Assembly: GCA_024227475.1 (NCBI GenBank)
Contig: JAAEUI010000445.1
Location: 1 to 46,703, forward strand
Reading direction: 5' to 3'
Source: Paracoccaceae bacterium
GTDB lineage: Bacteria; Pseudomonadota; Alphaproteobacteria; Rhodobacterales; Rhodobacteraceae
Length of the DNA stretch: 46,703 nucleotides
Shown here: positions 1-7,188 of the stretch, piece by piece
How positions within the stretch are numbered: the first letter of the stretch is position 1
How the letters are laid out: each line of letters begins with the position of its first letter
Program-made: the position numbers and the translations under genes
Notes under the pieces: model-generated
The model's database searches: none
What the model was told of the DNA's origin: nothing
What the model saw: only the letters and a program-made list of their open reading frames with translations

Positions 1-47
1 AGGTAGCGGACCTCTGTGCCCGTTTCCCGCTTTACGAGGGAATGTAG
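1..47 (+). other. Second copy of the glyA 3' end
   Basis: The first 47 bases, read on the plus strand, encode the last 14 residues and TAG stop of serine hydroxymethyltransferase (ending ARFPLYEGM). They are an exact reverse complement of the end of the minus-strand glyA that begins at 333. The match starts at base 1, so either a second, convergent glyA copy extends beyond the window or the sequence end folds back on itself. The sequence alone cannot decide. Confidence 0.7.
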
Positions 48-57
48 GTTTTACTTA

Positions 58-322
58 GGGTCAGGACCCATTAATCCTGCACCATCAGCTAACTCTGAAA
101 GCCTTCAACGCCATGAATTCAAACGAAAGTGTAGTGATCTACACCGAGTTTGAATGAAGCAGCGGGGGAGGCTTTCAGAGCTAACTCGAAGGGCGCGGCC
201 GGTTTTTACCTCAGAACGCACAAAAAATTTCCTGTGTAACCCCGTTACACATCCATTTTTTGAACGCTCTGAGCCAAAAACCGATCTCGCGCTGACGGTG
301 CAGGATTAATGGGTCCTGACCC
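58..322. mobile_element. MITE-like element with terminal inverted repeats and nested hairpins
   Basis: The 265-bp element is bounded by inverted termini starting GGGTCAGGACCCATTAATCC (26 bp perfect, about 32 bp with one mismatch). It has no plausible ORF. Inside is a nested hairpin: arms 93-104/169-180 (12 bp), 117-124/148-155 (8 bp) and 129-134/139-144 (6 bp). A second hairpin is TGTGTAAC/GTTACACA at 233-251. Size, termini and lack of coding capacity suit a non-autonomous IS derivative. The parent IS is not identifiable here. Confidence 0.6.
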
Positions 323-332
323 TAAGTAAAAC

Positions 333-1628
333 CTACATTCCCTCGTAAAGCGGGAAACGGGCACAGAGGTCCGCTACCTTACCACGCACTGCTGCTTCAA
401 CCTCGCCGTTGCCGTCTTCGCCGTTGGCGGCCAGACCGTCGACGACTTCAACAATCAGATCGGCGATCTCGCGGAATTCCGATTCGCCGAACCCACGCGT
501 GGTGCCTGCCGGGGTGCCAAGGCGGATGCCCGAGGTCACGGTCGGCTTTTCGGGGTCAAACGGTATGCCGTTCTTGTTGGTGGTGATTTGGGCGCGGCCC
601 AGAGCCTTGTCCGTGATATTACCGGTTACACCTTTGGGGCGCAGGTCAACCAGCATGACGTGGGTGTCGGTGCCACCTGTGACGATATCCAGACCACCCT
701 TGATCAGCTGATCAGCCAACGCTTTGGCGTTGGCGACAACCTGGGTCTGATAGGCTTTGAACTCCGGGCGCAGTGCCTCGCCGAAGGCTGCGGCCTTACC
801 GGCGATCACATGCATCAGCGGGCCACCCTGAATGCCAGGGAAAATCGCCGAGTTGACTTTTTTGGCGATGGTTTCGTCATTGGTCAGGATCATGCCGCCA
901 CGCGGGCCGCGCAGGGTTTTGTGGGTGGTTGTGGTGGCCACATGGGCATGGGGGAACGGGCTCGGGTGCACGCCTGCGGCAACCAGACCGGCGAAGTGGG
1001 CCATGTCAACGTGCAGGTAAGCGCCAACCATATCGGCAATCCCGCGCATCCGGGCAAAGTCGATTTGGCGCGGGATGGCAGAACCGCCGGCGATGATGAT
1101 CTTGGGGTTGTGCTCCTTGGCCAGTTCCTCGATCTGGCCATAGTCGATCAGGTTGTCCTGCTGGCGCACGCCGTATTGGATGGCGTTGAACCATTTGCCC
1201 GACTGGTTTGGAGCGGCGCCGTGGGTCAGGTGTCCGCCCGAAGCCAGGTTTTGGCCCATGATTGTATCGCCCGGTTGGATCAGCGCCTGCATCACGCCCT
1301 GGTTGGCCTGGCTTCCGGAATGCGGCTGAACATTGGCGTACTCACAGCCAAACAGCTGTTTGGCCCGGTCGATGGCGAGGTTTTCGGCCACATCAACATA
1401 CTGGCAGCCACCGTAGTAACGCCGACCGGGATAACCTTCGGCGTATTTGTTGGTCATCACCGAGCCTTGCGCTTCCATTACCGCCTTGGAGACGATGTTT
1501 TCCGAAGCGATCAGTTCGATCTCGTCGCGCTGGCGGCCCAACTCGCCGGTGATCGAGGCGTTAAGTTCGGGATCACGGGTGGCAAGGCTTTCTGTGAAAA
1601 AGCCGGCATCGCGTACGGTGCTTGTCAT
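333..1628 (-). CDS. glyA: Serine hydroxymethyltransferase
   Basis: Cytosolic PLP enzyme that interconverts serine and glycine with tetrahydrofolate, feeding one-carbon units to purine, thymidylate and methionine synthesis. The 431-aa product has the family length. It shows the N-terminal [10 protein letters not shown] block, the [13 protein letters not shown] substrate loop, and the PLP lysine in [19 protein letters not shown] stands 8 nt before the ATG. The gene is complete and ends in EGM-TAG right beside the structured element at 58-322. Its leader carries a degraded copy of the 117-bp palindromic element (1644-1758). Identification is secure. Confidence 0.97.
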   Translation of the reverse strand: MTSTVRDAGFFTESLATRDPELNASITGELGRQRDEIELIASENIVSKAVMEAQGSVMTNKYAEGYPGRRYYGGCQYVDVAENLAIDRAKQLFGCEYANVQPHSGSQANQGVMQALIQPGDTIMGQNLASGGHLTHGAAPNQSGKWFNAIQYGVRQQDNLIDYGQIEELAKEHNPKIIIAGGSAIPRQIDFARMRGIADMVGAYLHVDMAHFAGLVAAGVHPSPFPHAHVATTTTHKTLRGPRGGMILTNDETIAKKVNSAIFPGIQGGPLMHVIAGKAAAFGEALRPEFKAYQTQVVANAKALADQLIKGGLDIVTGGTDTHVMLVDLRPKGVTGNITDKALGRAQITTNKNGIPFDPEKPTVTSGIRLGTPAGTTRGFGESEFREIADLIVEVVDGLAANGEDGNGEVEAAVRGKVADLCARFPLYEGM

Positions 1629-1643
1629 TGTCTGTCTCCTGCT

Positions 1644-1758
1644 GTAGCGCTATGTGTTTGATCTAAAACAGATTAAACGTATGGCGTTGGCTTATTACTT
1701 AGATGTTGCTGCGTCATGCGCTTCGCTGTCTAGTCCAACAAAACGCCTAACGCTCTGG
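1644..1758. repeat. Degraded copy of the 117-bp two-hairpin element, in the glyA leader
   Basis: The left half can fold as GTTTGATCT/AGATTAAAC within 1654-1678. The right part aligns by eye with the copy at 37421-37537 (shared GCTGCGT, TGCG, AGTC and a terminal AACGCTCT). The termini are eroded (TAGCGC and CTCTGG rather than CTAG). It begins only 16 nt upstream of the glyA start codon, so it lies in the glyA leader or promoter. The rest of the glyA-nadK gap (1759-2017) holds no gene I can support, only AT-rich stretches that suit promoters for the two divergent genes. Confidence 0.4.
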
Positions 1759-2017
1759 TCTGTTCAGGCGTTGGCTGTGTTTCCGATAGGAAACTTTTCC
1801 GCTTCCTACCCCTATTCACGTGCAATTGCATAGTCATTTTTTTCGGATTCGCCAGTCGTGCGACAAAATGCTGTTATTATGACGTTGGGTGTTGGCTGGC
1901 ATTCCCTGCACGATAGGCATCTGTACCATTGCGGGAAAGGTAAAAACCGCTTGCCTTGGTGAGGGCGGGAAGGGAAACTGCATTGAGTTTGTACCGTGGA
2001 TTTAGGAACTGTCGCCA

Positions 2018-2782
2018 ATGACTTACAAATCTTTTTGCTTTGTGGCCAGTTCGGTGCCTGTGGCCAAGCGAGCCTGCCGCGAACTGATCAAGCGGTACGG
2101 CAATGTCCCGGCGCAGGAGGCAGACCTGATTGTCGCCTTGGGTGGCGATGGTTTCATGCTGGCTACCTTGCACGAAACCCAGCACCTGGGTGTCCCGGTT
2201 TATGGTATGAACAGGGGCACGGTTGGCTTTCTGATGAACGCCTACGGCCCAAACGACCTCATGGAACGGCTGGTCGCTGTGGAAGAAGCGGAGATCCATC
2301 CCCTGAGGATGCGGGCCCATTGCGTTGACGATACAGAATTGGTTGCTCTTGCCATCAACGAAGTCTCGTTGCTCCGGCAAGGACCCCAGGCAGCGAAACT
2401 GCGGATACTGGTGGACGGCCGGGAACGCATGGCTGAGCTGGTGTGTGACGGGGCGCTGGTGGCAACACCTGCTGGCTCCACCGCCTATAACTACTCCGCC
2501 CACGGTCCGATCCTGCCGATTGGGGCTGAGATTCTGGCGCTGACCGCCGTGGCTGCCTTCCGTCCGCGGAGGTGGCGCGGGGCGCTGTTGCCGATGAGCG
2601 CCAGGGTGCGGTTTGAGGTTATGCAACCCGACAAACGCCCGGTGGCGGCCGTTGCAGACGGGCAGGAGGCGCGCGAGGTTTGCTGGGTGGAAATCGAAAG
2701 CGCCCCGGATATTGCCCACCGGATATTGTTTGACCCGGGCCACGGGCTGGAGGAACGGCTGATCCGGGAGCAGTTTGTTTGA
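2018..2782 (+). CDS. nadK: NAD kinase
   Basis: Phosphorylates NAD to NADP using ATP, in the cytosol. The 254-aa protein has the LGGDGFML motif (GGDG signature, near residue 42), the NRGTVGFLMN block, and the SAHGPILP-type glycine-rich region of the C-terminal beta-sandwich. The family name ppnK is equivalent. It is transcribed divergently from glyA and followed by a 129-bp gap before the broken AraC-type gene, so it is probably monocistronic. Confidence 0.93.
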   Translation: MTYKSFCFVASSVPVAKRACRELIKRYGNVPAQEADLIVALGGDGFMLATLHETQHLGVPVYGMNRGTVGFLMNAYGPNDLMERLVAVEEAEIHPLRMRAHCVDDTELVALAINEVSLLRQGPQAAKLRILVDGRERMAELVCDGALVATPAGSTAYNYSAHGPILPIGAEILALTAVAAFRPRRWRGALLPMSARVRFEVMQPDKRPVAAVADGQEAREVCWVEIESAPDIAHRILFDPGHGLEERLIREQFV

Positions 2783-2911
2783 GGGCCAGGGTAACATCCT
2801 GACCCGCTTGTTCGCCCGTGTGTAAATACTTTGGTAGCCAGTGGAATAATTGAACTGCAAAATCGGGCGTGAACGAATACCTCCGCCCCTTTATTATGAG
2901 GTCCGGTTCCT

Positions 2912-4053
2912 TTGAGCAGTATCGCCGTTTTTGACATTTTCCTACGCGGCTGCGCTACCTTGGCTCTGTTGTTCGTCGCGGTTGCCTTCGCCTACAAAAG
3001 CATGTCGTCCAGAAAGTCGCTCTCCGTCGCTACTTTGTCTGTGAGTGTCGCCGCCTATTTGCTGGTGTCTTCCCCATTTTTAAAACTTTCCGATGGCTGG
3101 CCGTCAGCCGTGCTTGTTCCGCTGGCCGGGGTTGTGCCGGTTTTTGCATACTGGGCTGGCATCGAGTTGTTTGTAGATCGGCCAGAACTTCGCTGGTGGC
3201 ACTGGTTGGTCGCACTTCTGGTCACGCTTGGCGCATGGTTATTTCCTATCCTACCCGGTGTAGCGCCACTTCGCGGCATTCTGGTCGTCCTTATCTACGG
3301 TCATCTGGTGTACATTGTCATAAGCACTTCATCTGATGATCTGGTTGAAGGACGCAGAAGGTTTCGCGGCTGGTTTTTGGTGGCCATGGCCCTGCTGGGC
3401 GGCGCTATTGGTATCGTCGAACTGTTCAACCTAGGGCATTTCTGGTTTTGTTTGGATCACAAACGAAACCAGAAGCGCAACGACGCCAGATACTTAGATC
3501 GGAGTTTCAGGTTCAATCTGGTTCAACTTAAACCGGAAATGCTCTAGATGCCAATTTGCCGGAAGCTGTGTTTCCGCTGCATGCGGCGGCTTTTTTAGTT
3601 CTTACAACCACGTTTATTTTTTGGGCCCTTCAGGTCAGGGATGATATCTGGAAGTTCCAGGCAGACGACAGTCCTGTGAGACAGCCGCCAATGACACCTG
3701 CTGAAACTGCCATTCTGGAGCGGTTGAACGACGCAATGAAGGAAGGTATCTGGCGCGAAGAGGGACTGACCGTCGGACAGTTCGCCAGGAAATTGGAAAC
3801 CTCTGATCACCGGCTCCGTAAGGTGATAAATCAGTCGATGGGCTACCGTAACTTCGCTGCCTTTATCAATGGGCGCCGCATTGAGGCGGCCAAGGCGGTC
3901 CTTTCCGACGTGCAGAAGTCTGACACGCCGATTCTGACCATCGCCCATGAGGTCGGTTTTGCTTCTCTGGGACCTTTCAACCGGGCGTTTCGTGAAATGA
4001 CAGGCGAAAACCCGACGGATTTTCGTAAGCGAAACACGGTTTCCACCGGTTGA
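2912..4053 (+). pseudogene. AraC-family regulator with membrane N-terminus, interrupted by an insertion
   Basis: Two frames together make one protein. 2912-3547 encodes a hydrophobic N-terminus with about six membrane segments. 3548-4053 encodes a final membrane segment and a C-terminal AraC helix-turn-helix domain (LTVGQFARKLETSDHRLRKVIN, then IAHEVGFASLGPFNRAFREMTG). Between them lies the palindromic element 3431-3547. Removing 113 bp (element plus one CTAG copy) gives GTC GAA CTG TTC AAC CTA GAT GCC and one open frame of 342 codons plus stop, a normal length for this family. The start is a TTG with GAGG upstream. As sequenced, the membrane part ends in 39 element-encoded residues and the DNA-binding half could only be made from a new start. 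It probably once responded to a membrane signal; the adjacent hydroxylase gene is a possible target (inference). Confidence 0.85.
3431..3547. mobile_element. 117-bp two-hairpin element inserted at CTAG in the AraC-type gene
   Basis: Bounded by CTAG at 3431-3434 and 3544-3547. The ends are imperfect inverted repeats (CTAGGGCATTTC and GAAATGCTCTAG). It holds two hairpins, about 3440-3474 (TTCTGGTTTTGTTTG pairing with CAAACGAAACCAGAA) and about 3504-3538 (TTTCAGGTT pairing with AACCGGAAA). The duplicated CTAG and the exact restoration of the host frame on removal show this is an insertion. A YTAG target is typical of several IS5-family elements, so mobilisation in trans is plausible (inference). 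Confidence 0.9.
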
Positions 4054-4169
4054 TTTTGAAAAATACCAGCCGTTTCTGAACTTTTCCGGTCCTTTTTCAA
4101 ACCCGGCGCGATGCGGGCGGCGACGTCTGCGAATCCTTTAGTCAGTTTCAACCTGACACGGAGCTTACG

Positions 4170-5207
4170 ATGTCTGTACTTTCCATCCTTAGCGATCTGG
4201 GCGCTATCTATCCAACAGTCTTCACCACTGATTTCCTTCGCTACGTGATTGGCGCAGGTGGGGTATATCTGATCGTTAACCTGTTACTGTCGAGACACCT
4301 GGCGGGTCGCAAAATCAGAGAGCAATCGCCACCCCTTAAACAAATCCGGCGCGAAATTCAGGCAAGTTTTCGCACGGTTCTGATCTTTGCCCTGAACGGG
4401 ACACTGATCGTCTATGGTGCAGGTTTCGGTGTTTTCACCATTTACACCGATGCTGCTGCCTTTGGCTGGTGGTATCTGGCTTTCTCGACGCTGGTGCTGA
4501 TCGTTCTGCACGACTCCTGGTTTTACTGGGCGCACCGCCTGCTGCATTACCCACCGCTGTTCCGCCTGTTTCACCGCCTGCATCACCTCTCTTACAACCC
4601 AACCCCCTTCACCTCATATAGTTTTGGCGCTGGAGAAGCGGTTGCCAACGCGATCTATCTGCCGCTGACATTGCTGCTGCTGCCGGTACATCCGCTGGCA
4701 CTGCTGATCTTTGTCATCCACATGATGCTGCGCAACGCCATTGGGCATTGCGGGTACGAGATATTTCCGGCAAACCGGCAGCGAATGCCGCTTTTTGATT
4801 GGGTGACGACGGTAACGCACCACGACCTGCACCATTCACATGCCGGTTACAACATGGGCCTGTATTTCACGTGGTGGGATCGCTGGATGGGCACCGAATA
4901 CCCGCACTATCACGCAGAGTTTGCGCGCGTATCACGCCCGGTTGACTGGTGGCCGTATACAACCGCCGTTGCCATTCTGGTGGTGTCAGTAATTCTTGGT
5001 TTCTCACTGGCCGCGGCCTCGGAGTCCGCAGACCAAAACTCAGAGCCACGCAGGGGAATTGACGAGGCAACTCAAGCGATTGCTGGTTCGGGTTGTAACC
5101 GGACTTCGTTGCACTACGCTCTGAGTTCAATGTCGGATCGTGAATATCCAGTTGTGGTGCCCGCTAGCCTGCACCAATGGGTTGCGCAGTGGCCAAACCG
5201 GGAGTGA
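4170..5207 (+). CDS. Sterol desaturase / fatty acid hydroxylase superfamily protein
   Basis: Integral-membrane di-iron oxygenase of the fatty acid hydroxylase superfamily. The His clusters are present in order: HDSWFYWAHR (near residue 114), HRLHH (near 135), HMMLRNAIGHCG, and THHDLHHSH (near 216). Hydrophobic segments lie near residues 25-42, 70-92, 98-115, 155-185 and 268-288. The substrate cannot be read from sequence. From about residue 289 the protein changes to a hydrophilic, low-similarity tail of about 55 residues encoded by a short inverted-repeat stretch (5038-5126). The natural stop was probably near there and the tail may be acquired read-through. It follows the broken AraC-type regulator, in the same direction, after 116 bp. 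Confidence 0.85.
   Translation: MSVLSILSDLGAIYPTVFTTDFLRYVIGAGGVYLIVNLLLSRHLAGRKIREQSPPLKQIRREIQASFRTVLIFALNGTLIVYGAGFGVFTIYTDAAAFGWWYLAFSTLVLIVLHDSWFYWAHRLLHYPPLFRLFHRLHHLSYNPTPFTSYSFGAGEAVANAIYLPLTLLLLPVHPLALLIFVIHMMLRNAIGHCGYEIFPANRQRMPLFDWVTTVTHHDLHHSHAGYNMGLYFTWWDRWMGTEYPHYHAEFARVSRPVDWWPYTTAVAILVVSVILGFSLAAASESADQNSEPRRGIDEATQAIAGSGCNRTSLHYALSSMSDREYPVVVPASLHQWVAQWPNRE
5038..5126. repeat. 89-bp inverted-repeat stretch in the 3' end of the hydroxylase gene
   Basis: ACTCAGAGC at 5038-5046 pairs with GCTCTGAGT at 5118-5126, enclosing 71 bp that also hold GGTTGTAACC. It coincides with the point where the hydroxylase loses its family-like sequence. The gap after the gene (5208-5435) has further small dyads (GGGAG/CTCCC across the stop codon at 5200-5217; CCACAACAGTTGTGG at 5288-5302) and no gene I can support. 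Confidence 0.5.
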
Positions 5208-5435
5208 CAATTCTCCCTGCTTTAAACCCGGCGGAAAGTTTCCTGTCTGCCGGGCTGGCTTCGAACTGGCCTTGATCCCAACCATTGCCACAACAGTTGT
5301 GGTTTCGATTGGATCATCAACGGTATTTCGGCCTGTGTTGCAAATGTGATGGTTAGGCACAACCGGCCATTGGTTCGCTTGCAATCAGATAGCGGGTGCT
5401 AGAAAAAGAGACGATACGTTTCAGCGAGGTCTAAT

Positions 5436-6512
5436 ATGGCTCTTAGTGTTGGAGAACAGGTCAGGTACTGGGGTATTGCTGCCGTAGTGCTGCTGCTGGC
5501 CCTTTGGGTGATGGGCGACGTGCTGCTGCCTTTTGTTGCAGGCATGGCGATTGCCTACTTTCTGGATCCCATTGCGGACCGGCTGGAGGCGATGAAATTC
5601 TCACGAACAGCGGCAACATCGGTGATCACCTTTTCAGCGCTGTTGGTGTTTGTTGTTCTGCTGATCGTTCTTGTTCCTTTGCTGATCAAACAGCTGGTGG
5701 CCCTAATTACTGCTGCGCCGGGGTATTTTGAGCAGTTGCAGGCGGTGTTGATCGAAAAATTTCCGTCGATCATGGATGAGGATTCAGCCATCGGTCAGAG
5801 CCTGGCATCGCTGACTGAAAGCATCCGCAGCCGGGGCGGCGAACTGGCCAATGCCTTGCTTGCTTACGCCTTTACCATAGTGGACGTTGTAGTTTTCGTC
5901 GTCGTTGCGCCGGTTGTTGCCTTTTACATGCTTTTGGACTGGGACCGGATGATCGCCGTGATCGACAGTTGGCTGCCGCGCGATCATCTTGAGCAGATTC
6001 GCGAACTTGCCCGCGAGATTGACGCGGTGTTGGCCGGATTCGTGCGCGGGCAAATGACGGTTTGCGCAATCCTCGGCGCGTTTTACGCCGCAGCGTTGAT
6101 GATCGTCGGCCTGCAGTTTGGCCTGGTCGTCGGGCTGATTGCAGGGTTGCTGACTTTTATTCCTTATGTCGGGTCTCTTATCGGTGGCGCTTTGTCCATC
6201 GGTCTGGCGTTGTTTCAGTTCTGGGACACGCCCCTAATGATCGGGGCTGTGGCGGTAATTTTTGTGATCGGCCAGACCGTGGAAGGGAATTTCCTGACCC
6301 CGAAATTGGTTGGCGGCTCGGTTGGGCTGCATCCGGTTTGGCTTATGTTCGCGCTGTCTGCCTTTGGCACGCTTATGGGGTTTACCGGTATGCTTATCGC
6401 GGTGCCGGTCGCGGCCTGTCTTGGGGTCTTCTTCCGGTTTGGTATCCGCCAGTACAGGGCAGGCAGGCTGTACAAGGGTTTTACAAACCGAGACACCGGT
6501 GAAGATGCCTGA
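5436..6512 (+). CDS. AI-2E family (PerM-like) membrane transporter
   Basis: A 358-aa polytopic membrane protein of the AI-2E exporter family. There are two or three N-terminal segments (residues 12-45, 65-90), a soluble stretch with the amphipathic region 95-140, then C-terminal segments including the family-typical GLIAGLLTFIPYVGSLIGG (near 230-250) and VEGNFLTPKLVG blocks. Family members include a proton antiporter and a quorum-signal exporter, so the substrate is open. Its stop overlaps the hdaA start by 8 bp, implying translational coupling. In related genomes this gene often follows purM-purN, which are not here. Confidence 0.85.
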   Translation: MALSVGEQVRYWGIAAVVLLLALWVMGDVLLPFVAGMAIAYFLDPIADRLEAMKFSRTAATSVITFSALLVFVVLLIVLVPLLIKQLVALITAAPGYFEQLQAVLIEKFPSIMDEDSAIGQSLASLTESIRSRGGELANALLAYAFTIVDVVVFVVVAPVVAFYMLLDWDRMIAVIDSWLPRDHLEQIRELAREIDAVLAGFVRGQMTVCAILGAFYAAALMIVGLQFGLVVGLIAGLLTFIPYVGSLIGGALSIGLALFQFWDTPLMIGAVAVIFVIGQTVEGNFLTPKLVGGSVGLHPVWLMFALSAFGTLMGFTGMLIAVPVAACLGVFFRFGIRQYRAGRLYKGFTNRDTGEDA

Positions 6513-7188
6513 GCAACTTACCTTTGAACTGCCGATAGAAACAGCCTTTGGGTGCAACGATTTCTTTGTGTCCGCGGCCAATGAGTTAGCCGTCAAGGCG
6601 GTTGAGAACTGGCAGAACTGGCCACTTGGCAAAACGATTCTGCTGGGGCCGCCGGGCGCCGGAAAAACCCATCTTGCGCATATTTGGGCAGGATTGGCCG
6701 GTGGTGGGGTTATGTCGGCGGTTGAGTTGGCTGATTCAGGAAACGAAGGCTTGGCAAAAACGCCGCTTTGCCTGGACGATGTTCATCTGATCGCGGGCAA
6801 TTCACAGGCCGAAGAAGCGTTGTTTCACCTGCATAATCTGATGCAGGAAAACGGTACTCCACTTCTGATGACCGGCAGCGGATCGACAGCCCTTTGGGGT
6901 ATTGTTCTACCCGATCTGGCCAGCAGGTTGCAGGGAAGCAATATCGTGGAATTACGGTCCCCGGATGATCCTCTGTTGTCTGCACTTTTGATAAAACTTT
7001 TTTCTGACAGGCAGTTGCGGATTGAACCGGGATTGGTAACCTACCTCTTGCCTCGTATGGACAGGTCCTTTGCGGAGGTCCATAAACTGGTTGCGAAGCT
7101 TGACCAGGAAGCGTTGCAGAATAAACGGCGGATTGGTGTTAGGATGGCAGGAAAGACGCTGCTGGCGCTTCAAAAGGAGACAGTCTGA
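6505..7188 (+). CDS. hdaA: DnaA-related replication inactivator HdaA
   Basis: Hda-like AAA+ protein that, with the loaded DNA polymerase beta clamp, promotes ATP hydrolysis on DnaA and so limits re-initiation. The chosen ATG (227 aa) gives an N-terminus with EQLTFELP, resembling the clamp-binding QL-motif of Hda. Walker A is GPPGAGKTH at residues 48-56 and a Walker B-like LCLDDVH lies near residue 90. The C-terminal lid region is present but the full DnaA DNA-binding domain is not, as expected for Hda. An upstream in-frame extension lies inside the preceding gene and is rejected. The stop overlaps the ppk start by one base. Confidence 0.9.
   Translation: MPEQLTFELPIETAFGCNDFFVSAANELAVKAVENWQNWPLGKTILLGPPGAGKTHLAHIWAGLAGGGVMSAVELADSGNEGLAKTPLCLDDVHLIAGNSQAEEALFHLHNLMQENGTPLLMTGSGSTALWGIVLPDLASRLQGSNIVELRSPDDPLLSALLIKLFSDRQLRIEPGLVTYLLPRMDRSFAEVHKLVAKLDQEALQNKRRIGVRMAGKTLLALQKETV

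Larger units (their letters stand above)
1..379. repeat. 83-bp perfect inverted repeat around a 213-bp centre
   Basis: Bases 1-83 are the exact reverse complement of 297-379; after one mismatch, five more bases pair. Each arm holds the glyA 3' end, a 10-bp spacer (GTTTTACTTA) and the start of the central element (GGGTCAGGACCC). An ordinary insertion does not give reverse-complement host flanks on both sides. A true inverted duplication or a fold-back artefact at a contig edge would explain it. Confidence 0.9.

Noticed and set aside
588-1661. Long plus-strand open frame (357 codons) opposite glyA
   Set aside because: It is antisense to a clearly conserved glyA and has no family-like motifs; high-GC genes often leave such frames open.
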